The notes below the pieces were generated by a model, which saw only the letters and a program-made list of their open reading frames with translations, did no database searches and was not told the origin of the DNA. The translations under genes and the position numbers were made by a program. A stretch of DNA of 45,148 bases from JAKOQB01 sp036824465 (GTDB taxonomy: Bacteria; Pseudomonadota; Gammaproteobacteria; Burkholderiales; Burkholderiaceae_F), in contig DAITAC010000025.1 of assembly GCA_036824465.1 (NCBI GenBank), positions 1 through 45,148 of the forward strand. Reading direction: 5' to 3'. Of this stretch, positions 16,818-25,947 are shown piece after piece (the stretch's first letter is position 1; every line of letters begins with the position of its first letter).

Positions 16818-17635
16818 CGCCTCGCCTTTTCGTACAGTGGCATGACCCGCTGCGAGTAGTCCTGCAGGTCGCGCACGCGGGTCTCGTGCGACGGGTGGGT
16901 GGACAACCATTGAGGCGGCGAGCCGCCACCGACCTGACCCATCTTGTTCCACAGCGACACAGCCGCGCGCGGATCGTAGCCGGCACGAGCGGCGAGCTCG
17001 ACACCGATGCGATCGGCTTCCTGTTCATTTTCACGGCTGTTCGGCAGCACGAAGAACGCCTGCCCGAACAGATTGCCCAGATCGGCCACGCCCTGTCCAT
17101 ACACCGCGCCGAGCACCTCGGCGCCGAGCGCCACCGGCGCGGCGCGCGACATGCGTTCGCGTGCATGCTCTCGCAACGCGTGTGAAATCTCGTGGCCGAT
17201 GACCGCCGCAAGCTCGTCATCGGTGATCTTCAGTTTATCGATCAGTCCGGTATAGACCGCGATCTTGCCGCCAGGCATGCACCATGCGTTGACCTGGTCT
17301 GACGAGATCACGTTGACCTCCCATTGCCATGCCGGCGCATCGTCGCGAAATACTGCCGTCTGGGGAACGAGCCGTTGCGCGATCCGGCGTACCCTCTCCG
17401 TCTGCACCGAGTCGCGATTCAACTGACCCTTCTGGCCCGACTCCTTGAGCACCGACACGTACTGCTGCTTCGCCGCCGTGTCGACCTGCGCGGCAGGTAC
17501 AAGCGGCGACATCTGCTGCTGGCGCGTGACTCCCACCGTGCCGCCACGCGTGGTCTGCACCGTCTGACAGCCGGTGATCGCCACGGCGACTCCGAAGGCA
17601 AGCCAGGCCAATCGTCGACGTAACTTCCGATTCAT
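16814..17635 (-). CDS. M48 family metalloprotease, lipoprotein
   Basis: A 273-residue periplasmic lipoprotein protease of the Ste24/BepA/LoiP type. The lipobox AITGC puts the lipidated cysteine at C23. The zinc motif HEISH is at 148-152 and the third ligand is probably E204 in ENEQEADRIG, so the site is complete. A C-terminal STHPSHETR motif is typical of the family. It has no TPR domain, so it is nearer LoiP/YggG than BepA. A role in outer-membrane protein quality control is inferred from the family. It follows the MFS gene after 15 bases with a GGAGAG ribosome site, in the aroC operon. Confidence 0.93.
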   Translation of the reverse strand: MNRKLRRRLAWLAFGVAVAITGCQTVQTTRGGTVGVTRQQQMSPLVPAAQVDTAAKQQYVSVLKESGQKGQLNRDSVQTERVRRIAQRLVPQTAVFRDDAPAWQWEVNVISSDQVNAWCMPGGKIAVYTGLIDKLKITDDELAAVIGHEISHALREHARERMSRAAPVALGAEVLGAVYGQGVADLGNLFGQAFFVLPNSRENEQEADRIGVELAARAGYDPRAAVSLWNKMGQVGGGSPPQWLSTHPSHETRVRDLQDYSQRVMPLYEKARR

Positions 17636-17650
17636 TCAGGTCTCTCCGTT

Positions 17651-18847
17651 CTAAGCTGTTTGTGGCAACTGCATTGCCTGGGCATCCAGCCTGTGCGACC
17701 GCCGCACTGCCCACCATCCCAATAATGCCGCAACACTGCTCGACCAGAACGCGGCAGCAGGGCTGATGGTGGACCACAGCCAGGCTGCGCCAAGACTGCC
17801 GGCCGTGCCACCCACGCCATATCCCAAGCTGACGTACAGGGCCTGTCCGCGTGCCGCGGCAGCGCCAGTGAACCAGCGCTGCACCGTCAGGATCGACGCA
17901 CTGTGATGCACCGCGAAGGTGGCCGCGTGCAGCACCTGCGCGATGACCAGGAGTACGACCACGTCTGCAAATCCTGCGATCAGCGCGAAGCGGATCGCAG
18001 CGAGCACAAACGTAATGGTCAGCAGCGGGTACACGCCAAAGCGCTTGAAGAAGCGCCCCTGCATATAGAAGAACGCAATTTCGACGAGCACGCCCAGTAC
18101 CCACAGCACTCCAATCCCGGTCTTGCTGTAACCGAGCTGCTGCAAATGCAGTGACAGAAATGAATACAGCACGCCGTGGGCAAAGATCATCAACACGACC
18201 GATGCAAAGAACCATCGCACCCGCGGCTCGGCAAGCCGCGCGCGCACGGACACTCGTTCATGTACGGGATCCGCGTGCGGCGCATCGCGCACCAGATAAG
18301 CGGAAGCCGCGGTCAACGCCAGCAAAGCGACCACCAGCCACGGCTGCACCGCAATGCCGAACCGATCAAAGACCGGTCCCATTGCGAGCACCATGGTGAC
18401 GAATCCGATCGAGCCCCACGCACGCAGGCGCCCGTACCGCGCGGCGGCGTGAGCGTCGCCGCGCAAGCGCGCCGCGATGATCGCCTCGGACACCGGAATC
18501 TGGCCGGTGCCGCAGAACTGAGTCGCAAACAGCACGGGCAGGATCCACCAGAAACCGCCCGGCATGATCAGCAGCGCAAACAGAACGCAGGTGGATACCG
18601 CCGTCCATTGAATGACGCGCAATCGGTGCGAGGTGTGATCCGCGAGCCAGCCCCAGAAGTTCGGCCCAACGATGCGCGTCGCCTGGGCGGTTGCCATGGC
18701 GATGCCGATCTGCGCCGCAGTCAGGCCGCGGTGTTCGAGGTAGAGCGGAAAATACGGCGCGAACACGCCAGCGGCTGCAAAGTACATGGCCATGAACAGC
18801 GACAGCCGCCATGGCTCCCAGGCCGCACGCGGAAGACGCGCGAACAT
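17651..18847 (-). CDS. MFS transporter, HcaT/PPP-type
   Basis: A 398-residue polytopic transporter with about 12 hydrophobic segments. Features such as YFPLYLEHRGLTAAQIG and WGSIGFV resemble the MFS_1-like group that includes the 3-phenylpropionate permease HcaT. The start at MFARLPRAAWEP overlaps the aroC stop by one base (TGATG); the longer open frame upstream lies within aroC and is not MFS-like. Coupling to aroC is unexpected for a transporter of aromatic acids, and the substrate cannot be read from the sequence. Confidence 0.88.
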   Translation of the reverse strand: MFARLPRAAWEPWRLSLFMAMYFAAAGVFAPYFPLYLEHRGLTAAQIGIAMATAQATRIVGPNFWGWLADHTSHRLRVIQWTAVSTCVLFALLIMPGGFWWILPVLFATQFCGTGQIPVSEAIIAARLRGDAHAAARYGRLRAWGSIGFVTMVLAMGPVFDRFGIAVQPWLVVALLALTAASAYLVRDAPHADPVHERVSVRARLAEPRVRWFFASVVLMIFAHGVLYSFLSLHLQQLGYSKTGIGVLWVLGVLVEIAFFYMQGRFFKRFGVYPLLTITFVLAAIRFALIAGFADVVVLLVIAQVLHAATFAVHHSASILTVQRWFTGAAAARGQALYVSLGYGVGGTAGSLGAAWLWSTISPAAAFWSSSVAALLGWWAVRRSHRLDAQAMQLPQTA

Positions 18848-19953
18848 CAGCGACGGGTTGAGGGGCCGGCGATCGGCGCGACTGCATGCGCGACGTCGGC
18901 GTTCTGCGCCCGGTGCAACAGTGCGTGATCCATCAGCACCAATGCCAGCATGGCTTCGGCAATCGGCGTGGCCCGAATCCCGACGCATGGGTCGTGGCGG
19001 CCATGCGTTTCGATGTTCACTGCCTCATTGAGTTTGTTGATCGAGCGGCGCGCGATACGGATGCTCGACGTGGGCTTGATCGCGATCGACACCTCGATGT
19101 CCTGCCCACTCGAAATGCCACCCAGAATGCCACCGGCGTGATTGGTGGCAAAACCCTGCGGCGTCAGTTCGTCGCTGTGCTCGCTGCCAATCTGCGTTAC
19201 GGCACCGAAGCCGGCGCCGATTTCCACGCCCTTGACCGCATTGATTCCCATCATCGCGTAAGCGATGTCGGCGTCAAGCTTGTCGTATAGCGGCGCACCG
19301 AGTCCGACCGGGACGTTGCCCGCCATCACACGGATGCGGGCGCCACATGAGTCGCCGCTTCTTCGCAGCGCATCCATGTGCTGCTCAAGCTGCGGCACGA
19401 TCGCGGCATTCGGTGCAAAGAAGGGATTTGCGTCGACCTGTTCCCAGGACTCGAACGGCACCATGATTGGCCCCAGTTGCTGCATACAACCACGCACACG
19501 CGTGCCGAATTCTTCGTGCAGCCATTTCTTGGCCACTGCGCCGGCCGCGACCATCGGCGCGGTCAGTCGGGCCGATGAGCGCCCGCCGCCGCGCGGATCG
19601 CGCACGCCGTACTTGCGCCAATAGGTGTAGTCGGCATGGCCCGGCCGGAACGTATCGATCAGATCGTCGTAGTCCTTGCTTTTCTGATCTTCATTGCGGA
19701 TCAGCAGCGCGATCGGCGTCCCGGTTGTTGATCCCTCATACACGCCGGACAGGATCTCGACGCGATCGGACTCTCGCCGCTGCGTCACGTGACGCGACGT
19801 GCCAGGTTTGCGGCGGTCCAGATCGGACTGCAGATCTTCCGCCGACAGCGCCAGTCCCGGCGGACAGCCGTCGATCACGCAACCGATCGCCGGGCCGTGC
19901 GACTCGCCGAAGTTGGTGATCCGAAAAAGATGGCCGAAGGTCGATCCCGACAT
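18847..19953 (-). CDS. aroC: chorismate synthase
   Basis: Removes phosphate from EPSP to give chorismate, the last step of the shikimate pathway; it needs reduced FMN. The protein has 368 residues. Signatures seen are GHLFRITNFGESHGPAIG at the N-terminus, FRPGHADYTY near 125, and GGGRSSARLTAP, the betaproteobacterial variant of the third signature. It is the first gene of a three-gene minus-strand run with the MFS and M48 genes, and diverges from the glutamate dehydrogenase gene across 128 bases. Confidence 0.98.
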   Translation of the reverse strand: MSGSTFGHLFRITNFGESHGPAIGCVIDGCPPGLALSAEDLQSDLDRRKPGTSRHVTQRRESDRVEILSGVYEGSTTGTPIALLIRNEDQKSKDYDDLIDTFRPGHADYTYWRKYGVRDPRGGGRSSARLTAPMVAAGAVAKKWLHEEFGTRVRGCMQQLGPIMVPFESWEQVDANPFFAPNAAIVPQLEQHMDALRRSGDSCGARIRVMAGNVPVGLGAPLYDKLDADIAYAMMGINAVKGVEIGAGFGAVTQIGSEHSDELTPQGFATNHAGGILGGISSGQDIEVSIAIKPTSSIRIARRSINKLNEAVNIETHGRHDPCVGIRATPIAEAMLALVLMDHALLHRAQNADVAHAVAPIAGPSTRR

Positions 19954-20081
19954 GCGGCGATTGTACGGTGCACGGTTTGCGCGCTCGACCTTTCGCCGTC
20001 AAGCGGGCATGCTTACGCACCCCGCCACCCGCCGCCGCGAACACCAATGCCGGGTCACGAGAAGAAGATAGGAGACGCATC

Positions 20082-23000
20082 ATGGAAGTCACCGATCCCG
20101 CCAAGATCGAACGCATCGAAGAGGTCGTCAAGCTCGCCATCGCGCACGCGCCCTCCGGCGAGCGCGCCCTGCTGGAGGTCTTCGCGCGCGAGTATTTCCG
20201 TCAGGTCGATCCGGACGACATTATCGAACGCCCCGCTGAGGAACTGATGGGCGCGTTGCTGTCGCATTGGCAGTTCGGCGCACGCCGTGAACCGGGCAAG
20301 CCCAGGGTGCGCGTGCTGTCACCCACCGCGGCCGAGCACGGCTGGGTGTCGCGCCACACCGTCATTGAGATCGTCAATGACGACATGCCGTTCCTGGTCG
20401 ATTCGGCCACGATGGAGATCAATCGACGCGGCTCGACACTGCATTTGATCATCCACCCGATCTTCGCCGTCGAACGCAACGCCGACGGCACGTTGAAATC
20501 GATCCGGCCGCGCAGCCCGCTCGGAAGCAACGATGCATCACCGCGCGAGTCGTGGATGCATATTGAAATCGATCGCCTGGTCGAATCGCAGATGCGCGCC
20601 GACGTGCTCGAGGACATCGAGCGTGTGCTGGGCGACGTGCGCTGCGCGGTCGAGGACTGGAAGCCAATGCTGGCGCGGCTGCGCGAGGCGATCGCTGACA
20701 CCGACCGTAATCCTCCCCCGGCGCCGAAAGAAGACGTCGCCGAGACGCGTGCCTTCCTGCAATGGCTGTTCGAAGACCATTTCGTCGTGCTCGGCTACCG
20801 GCAGCACGATCTGGTCACACAGGAAGGAGCCGATACCCTGAAACTTGTCCGCGGCACCGGCCTCGGTCTGCTGCGCGAGAAGGCCGAAGAAAAAGTTTCG
20901 GAGAGTTTCGCCGCGCTGCCGCCGGCGGCGCGCGCAATGGCGCGCAAGCCTTCGCCGATCGTGATCGTCACCAAGGCCAACACCCGTGCCACCGTGCACC
21001 GACCGGGCTACACGGACTACATCGGCGTGAAGCGCTTCAACGACAAGGGCGAAGTGATCGGCGAGCACCGCTTTATCGGCTTGCTGACATCGACCGCCTA
21101 TAGCGCGCGGGCCACCGAGATTCCACTGCTGCGCGGCAAGCTGGCGGCGGTGTCGGCGCGCGCCGGATTCCTGCCCGGGAGCCACCTCGCCAAGGCGCTC
21201 GATCATGTGTTCGAAAGTTATCCGCGCGACGAACTGTTTCAGGTTTCGGCTGACGAGTTCTACGAGATCGCGCTCGGCATCCTGCAACTCGGAGAGCGCC
21301 AGCGGCTGCGCATCTTCATCCGCACGGATCACTTCGAGCGTTTCATCTCCTGTCTGGTGTTCGTGCCGCGCGAGGTATATTCGACCGACCTGCGGCGCAA
21401 GTTCGAGCAGATCCTGATCGAGTCGTTCAACGGCATCGGCGCAGAATTTGACGTGCTGATAGGCGATGCGATCCTGGCGCGCATCCAGTTCACCGTGCGC
21501 ACGACGCCGGGGACAATTCCGCCGTACGAGCGCCACCACATCGAACGCCGGCTCGCAGCGGCGGCCCGCCGCTGGGACGACGAACTGCGCGAGGCGCTGA
21601 TCGAGGAAGAAGGGGAAGCGCGCGGCATCCAGATCTACAAGCGCTGGGCCGGGACCTTTCCCGTCGCGTTCAGCGAACGCGTCACCGCCCGCGCCGCGGT
21701 TGCCGACGTGCGCAAGATCGACCTGCTCACCGATTCGGCACCGTTCACGCTGAGTTTCTATCGGCCACTCGGCTCCAGCAACACGCTCGGTTTCAAGATC
21801 TATCACGCAGGCAGCCCGGTCGTACTGTCCGAGAGCCTGCCGATGCTCGAGCACATGGGCGTGCGCGTACTGAGCGAGAACCCGTACCGGATCGGCCCCG
21901 ATGGCGCCGCGCAGGTATGGATCCACGATTTCTCTCTGCAGGCGCAGATCGCGGATGATGCGGAACTCGAAACCATCGCGCGTCTGTTCGAAGATGCCTT
22001 CGGCCGCGTGTTTTCCGGCCGCATTGAAAGCGATGACTTCAACCGCCTGGTGTTGCTGGCAGGGCTCGCGGCCGACGAGATCGTCGTGCTGCGTGCCTAT
22101 GCGAAGTACCTGAAACAGATCGGCTTCGGCCTGAGCCAGTCCTACATCGAATCGACGCTGGCCACGCATCCGCGCATCGCGCGCATGCTGGTGACTCTGT
22201 TCAAGCTGCGCTTCGACCCTGCCAAGCAGAACCTCGAAGCCGCGGCGCGACAGAAGGCGGCAATTGAACAGGCGCTTGAAAAGGTCACCAACCTCAACGA
22301 AGACCGCGTGCTGCGCCAGTTTCTTGCGCTGATCCAGGCCACGCTGCGCACCAACTACTGGCGCACAGGCGTGGGCCACAGCGGTGCCGCCGGCGAGCGG
22401 CGCACGTTCCTGTCGTTCAAGTTCGAGTCAGCCAAGGTGCCGGGGCTGCCCGACCCGCGGCCGCTGTACGAGATCTTCGTCTACTCGACACGCTTTGAAG
22501 GCATCCACCTGCGCGGCGGCAAGGTCGCACGCGGTGGTTTGCGCTGGTCGGATCGACCCGAGGACTTCCGCACCGAAGTGCTGGGACTCGTCAAGGCACA
22601 GATGGTGAAGAACACCGTGATCGTTCCGGTCGGTTCCAAGGGCGGCTTCGTGCTGAAGAAGGCGCCGCCGCAAGGTCCGACACAAGCCGATCGCGAGGCC
22701 TTCTTGAAAGAAGGCGTGGCCTGCTATCAGGACTACCTGCGCGCGCTGCTCGATTTGACCGACAACCTGGCCGGCGACAAGGTCGTGCCACCGCCGCAGG
22801 TGGTGCGCTTCGACGGGGACGATCCCTACCTGGTGGTCGCCGCGGACAAGGGCACCGCAACCTTCTCCGACTATGCCAACGCGATCAGCAAGGAATACGG
22901 TCACTGGCTCGGTGATGCGTTCGCCTCGGGCGGCAGCGTCGGCTACGACCACAAGAAGATGGGCATCACCGCGCGCGGCGCATGGGAAAGTGTCAAGCGC

Positions 23001-24905
23001 CATTTCCGCGAAATGGGCATCGACACGCAGACGACCGAGTTCACGGTCGCCGGCATCGGCGACATGTCGGGCGACGTGTTCGGCAACGGCATGCTGCTGT
23101 CGCAACACATCCTGCTCGTCGCCGCGTTCGATCACCGCCACATCTTTCTCGACCCGAAGCCCGACGCCGCGAAGAGCTTTGCCGAACGGCAGCGACTGTT
23201 CGATCTGCCGCGCTCGTCCTGGGCCGACTACAACGCGGAACTGATCTCCGCCGGCGGCGGCGTGTGGCCGCGCTCAGCCAAGAGCGTGCCGATCTCGCCA
23301 CAGGCGCGGGCCGCGCTTGGCATCGACGCGGAGCAATTGACCCCGACCGAGCTCGTGACCGCGATCCTGAAAGCGCCGGTGGATCTCCTCTACAACGGCG
23401 GCATCGGCACCTACATCAAGTCGGAAGGCGAGTCGCATGCCGACGTCGGTGACCGCGCCAACGACGCACTGCGCATCAACGGCGAAGATCTGCGCTGCAA
23501 GGTCGTCGCCGAAGGCGGCAACCTCGGTGCCACACAGCGCGGGCGCATCGAAGCCGCACTCAACGGTGTGCGCATCAACACCGACGCAATCGACAACTCG
23601 GCCGGGGTCGACACGTCCGACCATGAGGTCAACATCAAGATCCTGCTCGGGCTGGCGATCGCCGACGGCGAAATGACCGAGAAGCAGCGCAATGTGCTGC
23701 TGGCCCAAATGACGGACGAAGTCGGCGCTCTCGTGCTGCGCGACAACTACTTCCAGACACAGGCGCTGTCGATCGCCAGCCACCTCGGTGTGCGGCTGCT
23801 CGATCAGCAGGCGCGTTTCATCCGCTATCTCGAAAAGAACGGGCGGCTGAATCGCGCCATCGAATACCTGCCGACCGACGAAGAGATGGAGGAGCGCCGG
23901 GCCAAGGGTCGCGGTCTGACCAGCCCCGAACTCGCGGTGCTGCTTGCCTACAGCAAGATGTGGCTTTTTGACACACTGCTCGAATCCGATGTTCCCGAGG
24001 ATCCGTGGATCGCCACGGCGGTGGCGCGCTACTTCCCGCGCAAGCTGGTGGAGAAATTCGGCACCTGGATTCCGCGCCATCCGCTCAAGCGCGAGATCGT
24101 CGCTACCCACGTGCTGAACAGCATGGTCAACCGCGTCGGCTCGACCTTTGTACACCGGTTGTCCGAGATGTCGGGCGCCGAGGCACCACAGATCGTGCGC
24201 GCCTATCTACTGACACGTGAAGTGTTCAGCTACGTGGCGCTGTGGCAGCAGATCGAGTCGCTCGATGCCAAGGTGCCATACGAAGTGCAGACCGAGATGA
24301 TCCTCGAAGCCAACCGGCTGATGACGCGCGCCGTCACGTGGTTCACGCGCTCGCGCCGCCTGATCGAGCCGATGGAGACGACGTTTAAGCGCCTGGCACC
24401 AGCGGTCGAAACGATGCGCACACGACTCGCAGCGACCGCGCAGACTTCAACGAAAGCAGCAGGGTGGATCCAGGCCGGCGTGCCCGCGCAACTGGCAGCG
24501 AACGTCGCCATGATGGAAGCACTGTATGCAGCACTCGATGTCGCCGAAGTCGCTGAGAGCGCGCGGCGCCCGCTCGATGAAGTGGCCGAGGTGCACGCGA
24601 GCGTCGGTGCACGCCTCGGCTTGACGCGGCTGCGCGCGCAGATCAACGCGCTGCCGGCCGACAGCTACTGGCAAAGCCTGGCAAAAGCCGCCCTGGGCGA
24701 CGATCTCGCCGGGCTGCAACGCGCAATCGCGATGGACGCGGTCAACCAGGATGGCGACGGCGCTGCCGCGCGTCTCGCGAAATGGGAATCGCGCAACGGC
24801 GCCGCACTCGAACGCGCCAAGCGGCTGCTGGCAGAATTCGGCGACAAGGGCGCGGACCTGGCGATGTTGTCGGTGGCTCTGAGGGAGTTGCGCAACCTGG
24901 CGTAG
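20082..24905 (+). CDS. gdhB: NAD-specific glutamate dehydrogenase, large type
   Basis: A 1607-residue enzyme of the 180-kDa class known from Streptomyces and Pseudomonas, which deaminates glutamate to 2-oxoglutarate and mainly serves amino acid catabolism. A long N-terminal regulatory part with ACT-like regions (about 1-700) precedes the catalytic core: RGGLRWSDRPEDFRTEV at about 815 with VGSKGGFVLKK after it, GDMSGDVFGNGML at about 992, and EGGNLGATQ at about 1143. A helical C-terminal domain follows. The open frame extends 38 codons upstream, but the ATG at 20082 has a ribosome site (AGGAGACGCATC) and a plausible N-terminus, MEVTDPAKIER. It is monocistronic and convergent with the patatin gene seven bases away. 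Confidence 0.97.
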   Translation: MEVTDPAKIERIEEVVKLAIAHAPSGERALLEVFAREYFRQVDPDDIIERPAEELMGALLSHWQFGARREPGKPRVRVLSPTAAEHGWVSRHTVIEIVNDDMPFLVDSATMEINRRGSTLHLIIHPIFAVERNADGTLKSIRPRSPLGSNDASPRESWMHIEIDRLVESQMRADVLEDIERVLGDVRCAVEDWKPMLARLREAIADTDRNPPPAPKEDVAETRAFLQWLFEDHFVVLGYRQHDLVTQEGADTLKLVRGTGLGLLREKAEEKVSESFAALPPAARAMARKPSPIVIVTKANTRATVHRPGYTDYIGVKRFNDKGEVIGEHRFIGLLTSTAYSARATEIPLLRGKLAAVSARAGFLPGSHLAKALDHVFESYPRDELFQVSADEFYEIALGILQLGERQRLRIFIRTDHFERFISCLVFVPREVYSTDLRRKFEQILIESFNGIGAEFDVLIGDAILARIQFTVRTTPGTIPPYERHHIERRLAAAARRWDDELREALIEEEGEARGIQIYKRWAGTFPVAFSERVTARAAVADVRKIDLLTDSAPFTLSFYRPLGSSNTLGFKIYHAGSPVVLSESLPMLEHMGVRVLSENPYRIGPDGAAQVWIHDFSLQAQIADDAELETIARLFEDAFGRVFSGRIESDDFNRLVLLAGLAADEIVVLRAYAKYLKQIGFGLSQSYIESTLATHPRIARMLVTLFKLRFDPAKQNLEAAARQKAAIEQALEKVTNLNEDRVLRQFLALIQATLRTNYWRTGVGHSGAAGERRTFLSFKFESAKVPGLPDPRPLYEIFVYSTRFEGIHLRGGKVARGGLRWSDRPEDFRTEVLGLVKAQMVKNTVIVPVGSKGGFVLKKAPPQGPTQADREAFLKEGVACYQDYLRALLDLTDNLAGDKVVPPPQVVRFDGDDPYLVVAADKGTATFSDYANAISKEYGHWLGDAFASGGSVGYDHKKMGITARGAWESVKRHFREMGIDTQTTEFTVAGIGDMSGDVFGNGMLLSQHILLVAAFDHRHIFLDPKPDAAKSFAERQRLFDLPRSSWADYNAELISAGGGVWPRSAKSVPISPQARAALGIDAEQLTPTELVTAILKAPVDLLYNGGIGTYIKSEGESHADVGDRANDALRINGEDLRCKVVAEGGNLGATQRGRIEAALNGVRINTDAIDNSAGVDTSDHEVNIKILLGLAIADGEMTEKQRNVLLAQMTDEVGALVLRDNYFQTQALSIASHLGVRLLDQQARFIRYLEKNGRLNRAIEYLPTDEEMEERRAKGRGLTSPELAVLLAYSKMWLFDTLLESDVPEDPWIATAVARYFPRKLVEKFGTWIPRHPLKREIVATHVLNSMVNRVGSTFVHRLSEMSGAEAPQIVRAYLLTREVFSYVALWQQIESLDAKVPYEVQTEMILEANRLMTRAVTWFTRSRRLIEPMETTFKRLAPAVETMRTRLAATAQTSTKAAGWIQAGVPAQLAANVAMMEALYAALDVAEVAESARRPLDEVAEVHASVGARLGLTRLRAQINALPADSYWQSLAKAALGDDLAGLQRAIAMDAVNQDGDGAAARLAKWESRNGAALERAKRLLAEFGDKGADLAMLSVALRELRNLA

Positions 24906-24912
24906 CCGGTCC

Positions 24913-25947
24913 TCAAAGGAAAGTCTCGGCAATGCGCACCGTGCCCGCATGGCCGACGTACTCGAACTTCATCTCGAGCCATTCCTGCGCAGTGGCACGG
25001 CCGAGGGCAAATAGCTCGGCGAGGAAGTCGCGCGATGTGTTGTACTTGCTGCTCTGGCCATACGCCTCCATCTTTTCCTCGGCGCCGATCATGTGAAGGT
25101 AAATGCGCTTGTAGCGCTTCGGGTCGATGCGCCGCTCGCTGAGCAGCCGCTGCACGAACTCGATCGAGCGCATCTCGTGCAGCAGCGACGAGTTGAAGCT
25201 GATCTCGCTGGCGCGGTCGATGATCTCCTGCGCAGTGTCGGGCAGATCGGCGCGCGATAGCGGGTTGATCTGCACCAGCAGAAGGTCCTTTGCCTTGGTC
25301 GCATACCACAGCGGCCACAGAGCCGGATTGCCCATGTAGCCGCCGTCCCAGAAATGTTCGCCGTTCACTTCGACCGCCTGGAACGCGAACGGCAGGCAGG
25401 CCGATGCAAGCAGCATGTCGAGCTCCAGCTCGTGCTCGCGAAAGATGCGAACGCGACCAGTGCGCACATTGGTCGCGCACACGAAGAGTTTGAACGGGGC
25501 TTTCGCGCGCAGGTGCTCGAACTGGATCAGCGGTTCAAGCACCGTGCGCAGCGGGTTGTAGTTGAGCGGGTTGAGCTGGTACGGCGAGTAGACCTGCGAC
25601 AGCAACTCAAACCAAAGCAACATGGGGTTGGCGGTCGGAACGTCCGGAAGGCCGCTCCATTTCTTCGCCAGCGCAAACGCGCCGGGCCGTGTGGCTATCG
25701 CATCCCAGAACGTCTTCAGGGCTGCACGTGCAGACGCGCGCGGATCGCGGCGCGCACGCAGCCCGTCAAGCCAGCCGTCGGCCATCACGACCGCGTTCAT
25801 CGCACCTGCGCTCGCCCCGCTTACGCCTTCGAACTCGAAGCGTCCGTCTTCGAGCAGCGCATCGAGCACGCCCCAGGTGAACGCGCCGTGCGAGCCGCCG
25901 CCCTGCAGCGCCAAATTGACTCGTTTGCTTGCCTTGATTCGTATCAC
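24913..25947 (-). CDS. patatin-like phospholipase
   Basis: A 344-residue serine lipase. The oxyanion loop GGGSHG is at 17-21, the nucleophile S46 is in GVSGASAGAMN, and the catalytic Asp is D201 in FWDGGYMGN, so the dyad is intact. The C-terminal part after about residue 230 (EISFNSSLLHEMRSIEF) resembles the DUF3734 extension of bacterial patatins. The GTG start overlaps the stop of the upstream MFS-PlsC gene (GTGA), so the two are translationally coupled. A phospholipase A or lysophospholipase activity is inferred. Confidence 0.92.
   Translation of the reverse strand: MIRIKASKRVNLALQGGGSHGAFTWGVLDALLEDGRFEFEGVSGASAGAMNAVVMADGWLDGLRARRDPRASARAALKTFWDAIATRPGAFALAKKWSGLPDVPTANPMLLWFELLSQVYSPYQLNPLNYNPLRTVLEPLIQFEHLRAKAPFKLFVCATNVRTGRVRIFREHELELDMLLASACLPFAFQAVEVNGEHFWDGGYMGNPALWPLWYATKAKDLLLVQINPLSRADLPDTAQEIIDRASEISFNSSLLHEMRSIEFVQRLLSERRIDPKRYKRIYLHMIGAEEKMEAYGQSSKYNTSRDFLAELFALGRATAQEWLEMKFEYVGHAGTVRIAETFL

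Noticed and set aside
20538..22379. 613-codon open frame antisense to the glutamate dehydrogenase gene
   Set aside because: It is the high-GC shadow of gdhB. The sense frame is conserved throughout, and the antisense translation has no family features.
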